In this document: positions 33,278 through 41,105 of the stretch, piece after piece
Numbering within the stretch: the stretch's first letter is position 1
Layout of the letters: each line of letters opens with the position of its first letter
Source: Clostridium acidisoli DSM 12555
GTDB lineage: Bacteria; Bacillota; Clostridia; Clostridiales; Clostridiaceae
NCBI RefSeq assembly: GCF_900176305.1
Contig: NZ_FWXH01000003.1
Coordinates: 434,001 to 498,000, forward strand
Length of the DNA: 64,000 bases
Direction: 5' to 3'
Translations under genes and position numbers: made by a program
Notes under the pieces: generated by a model
What the model was told of the DNA's origin: nothing
Database searches by the model: none
Seen by the model: the letters and a program-made list of their open reading frames with translations, nothing else

Positions 33278-33362
33278 ACTGCATAATTAAGGTTTAGTAA
33301 AAAATGTGATAGAATCAATAATTTTAATATAAATTTTCGCTACATAATTCAAATTATGCAGT
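33278..33362. repeat. 11-bp inverted repeat after the immunity gene
   Basis: ACTGCATAATT (33278-33288) and AATTATGCAGT (33352-33362) flank 63 AT-rich bases. TGCATAA-type words recur after the third immunity gene, near 35010 and 35051. It may mark a recombination junction or a structured 3' end. Confidence 0.5.
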
Positions 33363-33379
33363 TAGAAAGAGACAAAATG

Positions 33380-33420
33380 AACCAGCTGAAATTTAAGTAA
33401 GCTGGTTTATTGCTTTTTAT
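33380..33420 (+). terminator. Hairpin between toxin cassettes
   Basis: AACCAGC and GCTGGTT pair across a 14-base loop, followed by TATTGCTTTTTAT. It is a moderate terminator for the intact toxin-immunity pair. Confidence 0.6.
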
Positions 33421-33477
33421 AATGATAAAATAGTGTTAATCATTGAAAATATTGAACCTAGCATTAAAAGATAATAA

Positions 33478-34183
33478 GACAGACTTAGCCCCAAGGGGGT
33501 TAGTGAATCTGAAAATCTAGCAAAGGTAAGCTTAGATACTAGAAAAATATCTGAAATAGAGCGTACTAGTTATATATTAGAACATACTGATTTAACAAGA
33601 GAACAGGTACAAGATTATTTGGATATAAACTATTATAGAAATCCAGAAGTTGGGGATGACTTTAGAAATGAAGGAATAATTAAGTCTGGCAATAACGTTT
33701 TAATACCACGTAGTACAAAATACCTTGATGAAGATGGATTTATTAATTGGGAATTGGCACCAGAGAAAGGCTATGTTCTTGATGATAAAGGAAATGCAAT
33801 TAAAAACATTTTGACGTCTAAACCGAGTGGAAATAATAGGATGTTTGATAGATATGGAAATGAATATGGTAATTATTTGTCGCCAGTTGACTCAGAAGGA
33901 AATAGTTATGCTTTTGAGAAACGTGCATTGCCTTATGTTGAAGATGCAACTACTCACCATGTTTATGAAGAAACAGGAGATTTAAGTAATATTCGTAATG
34001 ACATAATTAATTCAAGTTTATCCGATTCACGAAAGCAAGAATTGTTAAATAAATTAGGTGATAATAAAACATATATTGGTGAGGCAAAAAGGAACATATT
34101 ACCAAATAAGTGGAGCAAAACAAGTTGAAACACCATTATCTATTAAAGTATTATGCGAAATTGGAACGCTAACAGAGAGGTAG
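33478..34183 (+). pseudogene. Orphan TNT-type (NADase) toxin tail, frameshifted
   Basis: The frame is open from 33478 without a start codon or ribosome site and encodes a toxin C-terminus. RMFDRYGNEYGNYLSP and FEKRALPYVEDATTHHVYEE match the TNT (tuberculosis necrotizing toxin) NAD-glycohydrolase fold. Near 34085-34095 an A-run shifts the frame: the visible frame stops at 34128, while GTYYQISGAKQVETPLSIKV and LCEIGTLTER continue in another frame to 34183, as the TNT end should. So this is a headless, frameshifted toxin module, the sort of displaced cassette expected at a polymorphic toxin locus. Confidence 0.75.
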
Positions 34184-34191
34184 TGAATTTT

Positions 34192-34416
34192 ATGAACAAA
34201 GAACAATTAATAAATAAAATGAAAGATGAATATGGGAGAGTAATCTTAAAGGATGATGGAAATAAAATATTAGCAGCACCTTTCAAGTTTTATATACAAA
34301 ATGGTAAATATGTTATAACTGAAAATGTTGAAAGGACTGGAAATATTGAATTGCTTAAAATGTCAGATGAAGATAAAGCATGCAGATATTTCTGGAACAT
34401 TTTGCATAGGAATTAG
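34192..34416 (+). CDS. Probable immunity protein for the first TNT-type module
   Basis: A 74-residue soluble protein (MNKEQLINKMKDEYG ... YFWNILHRN) directly after the frameshifted TNT tail. AGAGAGG lies 11 bases upstream. Although the toxin is dead, this frame is intact, which fits selection to keep immunity against sibling cells. The start at 34192 is preferred over an upstream ATG at 34153, which overlaps the toxin remnant. No family is recognised. Confidence 0.6.
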   Translation: MNKEQLINKMKDEYGRVILKDDGNKILAAPFKFYIQNGKYVITENVERTGNIELLKMSDEDKACRYFWNILHRN

Positions 34417-34723
34417 ATTTAATAATATTTCTTATGAACAGAGGGCATTACCATATTTAGATAATATGAATGCATATCATAAATATGAAGTTACTAGAGA
34501 TTTTAGCCAATTAAGTGATGCAATTAAAAATTGTAAGGATAAAGATTTAATTGAATTAATTAATGCAGATGCTTTAAGATATGGAATTGATTTAAATAAC
34601 CTAAAAACTTACGGCGGTGAAATTGCTAAAGCATTTAATGCAATTGGAGAAGGAACACAATGGCAATTACCATTATCGATACAGTATCTAAAAAAATTAG
34701 GTTTCTTAAAGGAAATTAAATAA
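34409..34723 (+). pseudogene. Second orphan TNT-type toxin fragment
   Basis: About 104 residues of a TNT domain with no start: NNISYEQRALPYLDNM, then YHKYEVTRDFSQLSDAI and finally AKAFNAIGEGTQWQLPLSIQ, the motif order of the NADase catalytic core (the RALP and YxKYEV blocks, the glycine-rich GEGTQWQLP block). It overlaps the end of the previous immunity gene by 8 bases, so the toxin head was replaced by recombination right at that point. It differs in sequence from the first TNT module, so it is an independent allele and not a tandem copy. Confidence 0.7.
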
Positions 34724-34743
34724 AAGGTTAGGAGAAGATTAAA

Positions 34744-34998
34744 ATGAATATAAATGAATTAGAAAATAAAATACATAAGATGGGATTGGATAAATATAAA
34801 TACAATCTTGGAAATATGCCTATGAGAGAGTTAGAATTAGGTTTAATAAGAGAAAATAATAAGTGGACAGTCTATCAATCATATGAGAAAGGAGGATATA
34901 ATACTATTAAAACATTTGATAACGAGGATGAAGCATGTGATTTAATACTATATTTTTTAAAGTTAGAAAAGAAAAAGGAAACATTATTAAATTCATAA
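34744..34998 (+). CDS. Probable immunity protein for the second TNT-type module
   Basis: An 84-residue protein (MNINELENKIHKMG ... YFLKLEKKKETLLNS) 20 bases after the second TNT fragment, with TTAGGAG before the ATG. The central part, GLIRENNKWTVYQSYEKGGY, predicts a beta-sheet like small TNT antitoxins. The intact frame after a broken toxin again suggests retained immunity. Function is inferred from position and size. Confidence 0.65.
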   Translation: MNINELENKIHKMGLDKYKYNLGNMPMRELELGLIRENNKWTVYQSYEKGGYNTIKTFDNEDEACDLILYFLKLEKKKETLLNS

Positions 34999-35437
34999 TA
35001 TGAATGAGAATGCATAAAAATTATAATTAGTATAATCAAAAATATTTAGATGCATAATAATAATTCTGTAGTGAAGTTGTCAACAACAAGGGCCAAAATA
35101 CACCCTAAAAACCACAAACATCTACCAAGGAGAAGTAATGCTGTCTTTTATGGGTAAAAATAGTACATTGATTAAAAACTTCCTTTAACGTATGATACGT
35201 GATAATGGCATAACTTTAATGGATGCTAAATAGTGTCTGTTGGAGTTTTTCTTTTTAAGGTCTAATTTGGATGCAACAAGACATAACTTGGTCGTATATG
35301 GCTAAGTTTTCAATGAAAATAAGCTATAGAGAAAAATACTGATAATAAAAAAGTTGCTTGAAACTACGATATTGTAACCAAGGCTAGACGTACCAATAGT
35401 TTTATATAATTTAAGAGCAACCCCAAATGCAACCAAG
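34999..35437. other. Decayed, non-coding stretch of the toxin locus
   Basis: No frame of useful length lies here on either strand. Two TGCATAA words (about 35010 and 35051) echo the repeat at 33278. Many stops and short hairpins (for example GTATGATACGTGATAATGGC near 35190) are seen. It is most likely eroded toxin or cassette DNA. Confidence 0.5.
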
Positions 35438-35988
35438 GTAGGAGAATAGGGGATCTAAGGAAAGCTTGCTGAGGCTAGTGAAACAGGAGAAAAAATAGAT
35501 TCAGGATTAACGCAGTCTAAAATAGATGAAATATTGTCAACTGCTAAAGGTGAAAGATCTGACCAATCAACATATTTGAATCAAGAATATATTGAAAAGC
35601 ATTTATCACAGTTTGATGATGGTGCTTCAATTATTATGACAAAAGAGCAATATATAAATTATGTTAAGGGAAACCCCTACATAGGAATACCAGATGATGG
35701 AACACAGTTTGTCTTACCTAAAAATGTATGTGATAAGATAGCAATAACATAGCTTATTATGAGAAATCATTAGGATTTGATATTGGACATTTTGAAGATG
35801 GTGGAGGTTTAGTACGAATAAATATAAATGATGTGAGTAATTTAAATTTAAGAATACCATCTGGAAATGAGGCTGATGCAAAATCACATTGGTTACCAGG
35901 AGGTTTTACTGATGATGGAATACCAGAAGCTATTTTATATTTAATCCCTAATGTTGATTCAAAAGTAAGTATTATAGAATTGAAATAA
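35438..35988 (+). pseudogene. Third orphan toxin tail, frameshifted, with a homology seam
   Basis: The first 63 bases (35438-35500) nearly copy the intact toxin's junction at about 32119-32181 (both encode a KLAE.SETGEKID stretch), then the sequence diverges into a different tail: SDQSTYLNQEYIEKHLSQFD, IMTKEQYINYVKGNP and GTQFVLPKNVCDKI. A stop follows at 35750, but a shifted frame continues with YYEKSLGFDIGHFEDGGG and SHWLPGGFTDDGIPEA up to 35988. One frameshift near 35750 and one in the seam break the gene. The tail is a toxin module of unknown activity. Confidence 0.7.
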
Positions 35989-36001
35989 TAAGGAGAAAAA
36001 T

Positions 36002-36478
36002 ATGGATTATAAAATATTATTAGATGAAGCTATAAAGCATGGAGAAATATTAGCTTTTTTAAGAGGTGAAAAACAATATAGGATAGAAACGTCGCAATAT
36101 ATGCCTGGAGTTGAACCGACAGATGCAGGAAAGGTGTTGTCAAAAGCAATTTATAAAAGTTATAAAGAAAGTCCAGAAATAAAGGAAATATTTGAAGATG
36201 CATTGATTAATATGTTAAATGGTGATGCAATGGATATTTATTTAGTTGTATTATATGTTACAAGTCAGCTATTCAAAGAAATGAATGATATTGCGCCATT
36301 TAAAATAAATAAAAATTTTATAATTGCAAAGTTGCAAAATAAAATTGCTGAAAACAAAAAATTATTATCGGAAGATATTAAATTATCTGATGGCTTTATA
36401 AAAAAAGGGGTTTGGAATAACATTGAACGCTTTGATAGTGTTTGTAATATGGAATATGGGTTTAGATTGATAGTTTAA
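36002..36478 (+). CDS. Probable immunity protein for the third toxin module
   Basis: A 158-residue soluble, mostly helical protein 13 bases after the toxin remnant, with AAGGAG before the ATG. It has no recognised family (MDYKILLDEAIKHGEILAFL ... NMEYGFRLIV). Its position repeats the toxin-then-immunity order seen three times upstream. It is the last gene of the toxin locus. Confidence 0.6.
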   Translation: MDYKILLDEAIKHGEILAFLRGEKQYRIETSQYMPGVEPTDAGKVLSKAIYKSYKESPEIKEIFEDALINMLNGDAMDIYLVVLYVTSQLFKEMNDIAPFKINKNFIIAKLQNKIAENKKLLSEDIKLSDGFIKKGVWNNIERFDSVCNMEYGFRLIV

Positions 36479-36534
36479 TAGCAAGGGAATATCAATTCTT
36501 TTATAATGTAAAAAAATTGAAGGGAGTAAAGGTG

Positions 36535-36630
36535 ATGTGTCAAGTAATGGAGGAGTTCAAGATAAGCTTAATTGAGGATGGAAAGAGTCCTAAAACAGGT
36601 CATTCTTTCTATTCATATGTATGTAGGTGA
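36535..36630 (+). pseudogene. N-terminal stub resembling a tyrosine recombinase
   Basis: A 31-codon frame with a good ribosome site (AGGGAG, 8 bases before the ATG). MEEFKISLIEDGKSPKTGHS resembles the first helices of the SAM-like core-binding domain in XerC/D-type integrases. It is cut off exactly where the duplicated acetyltransferase cassette begins (36621). The match is short, so the assignment is tentative. Confidence 0.4.
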
Positions 36631-36691
36631 TAAAACATTATCCTTCGGATTTAAATATGTTATAATATGACATGAAGAGGTGAGACAATAA

Positions 36692-37300
36692 ATGCATAAA
36701 GTTAAAAAAGCTTACTTATATGTAAGTTTGATACGTTCGCTGCCATTATTACTTTTATTCAATACTACCAGTCAAAAAAGTATCATAAATAAAGATATAG
36801 CTAGATGGATTAAAATACATAAACTTGAACATCTAAATTATTCACTATTTATGTATTTACATTTATTGGTATTGACTATACCGGAATTTCGGAATTTATT
36901 ATTTTTTAGATGTAGAGACAGATATTTTTTAAATAGTATTAATAAGATAATATATCCTCGATTAAAATCTTTATATATTACCGATAACAATATTGGAGGT
37001 GGCCTATATATTCAGCATGGATTTTCTACTGTAATAACTGCAAATACTATAGGAGAAAACTGTTGGATAAATCAGCAAGTAACAATTGGATGGGTAGAAG
37101 GAGAGGGGTGCCCTACTATAGGTAACAATGTACATATCTATGCTGGAGCTGTTGTGATAGGTAATATAAATATTGGAGATAATTCAATTATTGGTGCTAA
37201 TGCTACCATTGTAAAAGATGTTCCACAAAATTGCACTGTAGTAGGCAATCCTGCCTATATCATAAAAAGAAATGGCATTAAAGTGCATGAAAAGTTATAA
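36692..37300 (+). CDS. Serine-acetyltransferase-like hexapeptide acetyltransferase, copy 1
   Basis: A 202-residue left-handed beta-helix acyltransferase. Hexapeptide repeats run from about residue 98 (YITDNNIGGGLYIQHGFST, WINQQVTIGW, TIGNNVHIYAGAVVIGNINI, SIIGANATIV). The helical N-terminus is short compared with CysE, and the protein resembles the serine O-acetyltransferase/colanic-acid acetyltransferase group acting on sugars or serine. A second gene at 56303 differs at only six of 202 positions. GAGGTGAG precedes the ATG and a TATAAT box lies 31 bases before it, so it carries its own promoter. Confidence 0.85.
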   Translation: MHKVKKAYLYVSLIRSLPLLLLFNTTSQKSIINKDIARWIKIHKLEHLNYSLFMYLHLLVLTIPEFRNLLFFRCRDRYFLNSINKIIYPRLKSLYITDNNIGGGLYIQHGFSTVITANTIGENCWINQQVTIGWVEGEGCPTIGNNVHIYAGAVVIGNINIGDNSIIGANATIVKDVPQNCTVVGNPAYIIKRNGIKVHEKL

Positions 37301-37415
37301 ACAAATAGTAGTTAAGGGTGTAGATTATATTTCTTAAACTAAAGGGATAGTGGTGCTACAACAATATTTAATGTAGATGTAACGAATTTATGAAAAATTC
37401 TATATTTATACAATC

Positions 37416-37445
37416 GAAAGTCCTTGGTTTATTCCAAGGACTTTC
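37416..37445. repeat. GAAAGTCCTTGG hairpin repeat, copy 1
   Basis: A perfect 12-bp stem (GAAAGTCCTTGG / CCAAGGACTTTC) with loop TTTATT. The same hairpin with the same flanks (CAATC before, AGCGTTTA-like after) recurs at 55858 and 56959. It lacks a T tail, so it is REP-like more than a classical terminator. Confidence 0.85.
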
Positions 37446-37469
37446 AGCGTTTAAGAAATACCGAGGTTT

Positions 37470-37538
37470 TATCCGATGATTACCATCCGGAACACTCCCA
37501 TCTTCTTCAAAGTGGGAGATAACGGCTGCTACGTTTCT
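37470..37538. repeat. Hairpin repeat, copy B
   Basis: It repeats the first half of the element at 13932: CCGATGATTACCATCC, the CCCATCTTCTTCAAAGTGGG stem, then GATAACGGCTGCTACG. Compared with copy A the central stem is unchanged while the flanks differ at several bases. It directly adjoins the acetyltransferase cassette. Confidence 0.7.
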
Positions 37539-37613
37539 GAGGAAAAACCAATTTTATAAATTTTATTTAAACTATTGTATTTAATTACTTGAATTATATT
37601 AGGCTTAATTTTA

Positions 37614-38415
37614 ACTAAATTTTTATATTATAAGCCAAAGCAAATTTAATAAAATAAATCATGATGAAAATATTGATAGGAAAGTTAATTTAAAAAATGA
37701 TGATGATTGTTATTTTATACAAATCCAAAGTTTTGCCACAAATGAAAAAGCTCTAAATAAAAAAATAGCTGTAAAAATTGGCAAAGTGAATTACAAGCTT
37801 AATGTAGCAGGTACAGATATAAAACCATTTATTGCATTAGATCATTTCAGTGAAACTCTTGTGGTAAAGGATGCAGTATACAATGATATTAAACAAAATA
37901 AAGATAAAACAAACATAGTAAATATTACAGGTTACATTCTTAAAAATGATTTTAAAGCAGAAAAATTCGTAAGTGATTTGCAAAAAAATATGACTAAAGA
38001 AAGCAACGTACTAACATTTTATGAACATTACAAAGACGGTCTTAAACTCCTTGGAATGATGGCTTTCATAGGATTATTTATAGGACTGCTTTTTATAACA
38101 GCAACAGGAAGCATAATATATTTCAAATTAACTATGGAAGCAAGAGAGGACAAAAGTAAATTTATGACTCTAAGCAAAATAGGAGTAAGCAGAGATGAAA
38201 TACGAACTGCTGTGTCCAAAGAATTATTAATATTATTTGGAGCCCCTTTTTTAGTAGCTGCTATAAACACTTATCCTGCAACCATAGCATTAGGTCACAT
38301 GCTAGCTCTTAAACTTATGAATATATATATAATAATTCTTATAATATATGCAGCAATATATTGTATATATTATTTTGCAACACTGAAGACCTATATGAAG
38401 ATTGTTAGTGAATAA
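37614..38415 (+). pseudogene. FtsX/BceB-type ABC permease, N-terminal deletion
   Basis: The frame is open from 37614 with no start or ribosome site and runs for about 266 residues. The C-terminal part holds three or four membrane helices (GLKLLGMMAFIGLFIGLLFI, LLILFGAPFLVAAINTYPAT, IYIIILIIYAAIYCIYY) with the FtsX motif FMTLSKIGVSRDEI. Peptide-antibiotic exporters of the BceB type are near 650 residues, so more than half is missing. The ATPase partner is also absent. The cut lies beside the hairpin repeat at 37470, which suggests a rearrangement. A GTG at 37786 could start a shorter frame, but function is unlikely. Confidence 0.75.
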
Positions 38416-38447
38416 TAAAAACACCACTATAAAACACTAACACTTAC

Positions 38448-38482
38448 AGGCCATATTGGAGAAATCTGATATGGCCTTTTAT
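38448..38482 (+). terminator. Terminator after the permease remnant
   Basis: AGGCCATAT and ATATGGCCT pair across a 12-base loop, followed by TTTTATAAT. Confidence 0.85.
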
Positions 38483-38671
38483 AATACATAACTTTTTAAA
38501 CCCATTTTAAAAATTATTTGAAAAATTGTTGAAAAGGTACAAGGAAGGTTGTACAATTAAATTATGGTAATAAAAGTAAATATTTACAATAAATTAGATA
38601 AGCCAAGAAGACAAGGTGAATTTAGTCCTAAGATGGCTAATAAATAAGTATAAAGGAGAGGATATCTCATC

Positions 38672-39388
38672 ATGTATAGGAAAAAGGAATTTGGTGAAGG
38701 GATTATTTATACAATAACAAATTATATTTGGTGGTTCTTGCTTGGAAGTTTTTATTTTGTACTAACCAACATATTATTTATTTTTGCATGTTTCATAACA
38801 AATGCTGCAGGAACTTCTCTTTTCAATCTGATAACAGTTATATCCTTGATTCCAACAGGTCCAGCTTTATTAGCACTCTTTAGTGTTATGGGCAAGATTG
38901 TAAGGGAAAATGATGTTAATATGACTAAGGATTTTTTTAAAGCCTATAAAAAAAATTTTTCTGAAGCATTATTTTATTGGGTACTATTTATAGGGATTTT
39001 AAGCTTAATTTATGTTGATATTGTTTATTTAAATTCAAATAATCAACTTATGGCGGCTAAATTTATTTTAATGGCAGCTAAAATTATCTTAATAGCTGTG
39101 GCATTTATTTTGATTTCTGTAATGTTTTATGTTTTACCTATTGTATCTAGATTTTATTTTACTAAAAAAGATATAATCAAAATTTCGTTTTATTACGCTT
39201 TAAAAAAGATTCATATTACAATATTAAATTGGATTTGCCTCATAGGACTATTATATTTATCAATGAAGATTTTTAGTTCGATTTTACTATTTTTCTTTTG
39301 GAGTATACTTTGCTATTTAATTATATTTAATGAGAAGTCGATTTTTAAGGATTTAGAAGAGAAATGTCAAAGTTTATTAGGTGGTTGA
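38672..39388 (+). CDS. yesL: YesL-family (DUF624) membrane protein
   Basis: A 238-residue protein with about six membrane helices (YIWWFLLGSFYFVLTNILF, SLIPTGPALLALFSVMGKIV, RENDVNMTKDFFKAYKKNF). DUF624/YesL proteins are encoded next to YesM/YesN kinases and sugar ABC importers; their exact role is unknown. The gene is first in line with the kinase and regulator; the kinase starts six bases after its stop. AAAGGAGAGG precedes the ATG. Confidence 0.88.
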   Translation: MYRKKEFGEGIIYTITNYIWWFLLGSFYFVLTNILFIFACFITNAAGTSLFNLITVISLIPTGPALLALFSVMGKIVRENDVNMTKDFFKAYKKNFSEALFYWVLFIGILSLIYVDIVYLNSNNQLMAAKFILMAAKIILIAVAFILISVMFYVLPIVSRFYFTKKDIIKISFYYALKKIHITILNWICLIGLLYLSMKIFSSILLFFFWSILCYLIIFNEKSIFKDLEEKCQSLLGG

Positions 39389-39393
39389 AGGAT

Positions 39394-41103
39394 ATGAAAA
39401 TATCTACTAAAATTATATTATATTATTTATTGATATTTATACTTTCAATGTCATTTATAATTTTATTCTTTATAGAGACAGACAAGAAAACTATATCTGA
39501 CAAAGTAAAACAGATGTCTGTGGATGCAGTAAAATCAATAAGTTCAAAGATGGATTACATAATTGATATCACAGATAATCAGTCTAAGATGTTAATCTCA
39601 AGTCAGACAATCCAAAACATTTTAAGAGACGGAAACGCGAAAAATGAATTTATCTATCAGCAGGAAATGGATAATTATATTGCAGACTTTATGAATTTTA
39701 ATGACAATATCTCTTCAATATATATTTTCGACAATTACGGAAATAAATATTTTATTGATTATACGTCACCAGTAAAAAATATAAGCTTGGAGGCTATAAA
39801 AACTTCTAGCTGGTACAATAGGCTAATTGATTTAGACGGAAGATATTTATTGAAGTCAAATGGAGAAAACACCTTTCAAAGTGGTTCAAAAAATTATGTT
39901 TCAATGATAAGAATAATAAATGATTTAAACACCCAAAAACCTATTGGAATTATGGTGATAAATGTTTCTGAGGAATACATTAAAAATAAATTATATGATG
40001 AAAGTGCAGCTACACAAAATATTATTTTGTTGGATGAAAAAAATAACAACATTATTAATGGAAATTTACCTGCAAATAAAAAGTTATTGAAGAGTTTTAA
40101 TTACGACAGTAATGGGTATTCAGCAATACAAAATATAAATTCAAAACAATATATAATAACTGAATTGCAAAATAAATATGGTTGGAAAATTATAAGTATT
40201 AATTTATTTAACGAATTATCGGCAGGGAAACAAAGTTATAATGTGGTCTTATTAATTGCAATGGTGATAAATGGTATCTTACTGATTGTAGGCCTTTTAT
40301 TTACTTCACTAATTATAACTAAGCCTATAAGAAAACTTACTCAAGCAATGAAGGAAGTAAAATTTGGTGAATTTAAAGAAGTAAATATAAATACTGGTAA
40401 TGATGAAATAGGTGACCTGAAGGACATTTATAATATAATGATTCGTCAAATCAAGAAACTTTTTATAGATATTGTTGAAGAACATAAGACAAAGAGGAAA
40501 GCTGAACTTGAGGTGCTTCAAACTCAGATTAAGCCCCACTTTCTTTATAATTCACTTGATGCTATAAGTTCATTAGTTTTGTCCAAAGAAAATGATCAAG
40601 CTCTTGAATTTGTTAAGGCATTGGGACAATTCTACAGATTATTTTTAAGTAGTGGTAATGAGGAGATTACTATTAAGGAAGAAATAGATATGGTAAAACA
40701 TTATCTTATAGTTCAAAAAATAAGATTAGGTGGAAAATTTACAATAGATATCAAGATTGACAATAGAGTGCTTGATTTTAAAATTCCACGTCTTACTTTA
40801 CAGCCACTTGTTGAAAATGCAATAAAGCATGGAATAAGGGGAAAGTTAGGACCTGGTAAAATTTCAATTTACACTATGTATTATGAGGATTACATTATAT
40901 TGTCAGTGGAGGATGATGGTATAGGCATTGATGAGGAAAAAATCAAAAATATTAAAAATGGTATATTTACTGGTGTTGGTCTTAGAGCAACAATAGAGAG
41001 GTTAAATATCTATTATGATTCAGAAAATGTAATCGATATCTTAAGTGAGAAAGGTACTGGTACAAGAATAACAATCAATATTCCACGAGCAAAGGAGTCT
41101 TAA
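39394..41103 (+). CDS. yesM: YesM-like sensor histidine kinase
   Basis: A 569-residue membrane kinase. Two membrane helices (about 8-30 and 280-305) flank an extracellular sensor of about 250 residues; then come HAMP, the His_kinase domain with QIKPHFLYNSLDAI (phospho-acceptor near His381), and HATPase (PLVENAIKHGI, VEDDGIGID, GVGLRATIERL). It should respond to an extracellular sugar or a binding protein and phosphorylate the YesN partner encoded next. ATG 39394 is chosen, with TTGAAGG upstream and six bases from the yesL stop; ATG 39364 overlaps yesL. Confidence 0.92.
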   Translation: MKISTKIILYYLLIFILSMSFIILFFIETDKKTISDKVKQMSVDAVKSISSKMDYIIDITDNQSKMLISSQTIQNILRDGNAKNEFIYQQEMDNYIADFMNFNDNISSIYIFDNYGNKYFIDYTSPVKNISLEAIKTSSWYNRLIDLDGRYLLKSNGENTFQSGSKNYVSMIRIINDLNTQKPIGIMVINVSEEYIKNKLYDESAATQNIILLDEKNNNIINGNLPANKKLLKSFNYDSNGYSAIQNINSKQYIITELQNKYGWKIISINLFNELSAGKQSYNVVLLIAMVINGILLIVGLLFTSLIITKPIRKLTQAMKEVKFGEFKEVNINTGNDEIGDLKDIYNIMIRQIKKLFIDIVEEHKTKRKAELEVLQTQIKPHFLYNSLDAISSLVLSKENDQALEFVKALGQFYRLFLSSGNEEITIKEEIDMVKHYLIVQKIRLGGKFTIDIKIDNRVLDFKIPRLTLQPLVENAIKHGIRGKLGPGKISIYTMYYEDYIILSVEDDGIGIDEEKIKNIKNGIFTGVGLRATIERLNIYYDSENVIDILSEKGTGTRITINIPRAKES

Positions 41104-41105
41104 TA

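Larger units (their letters stand above)
36621..37471 (+). repeat. Duplicated acetyltransferase cassette, copy 1
   Basis: The segment starts at ATGTAGGTGATAAAA and ends after GAGGTTTTAT. It holds a promoter (TATAAT at 36661), the acetyltransferase gene and the GAAAGTCCTTGG hairpin. Copy 2 is at 56232-57014. Copy 1 has about 65 extra bases between the gene and the hairpin. No terminal inverted repeats or transposase are visible. Confidence 0.7.
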
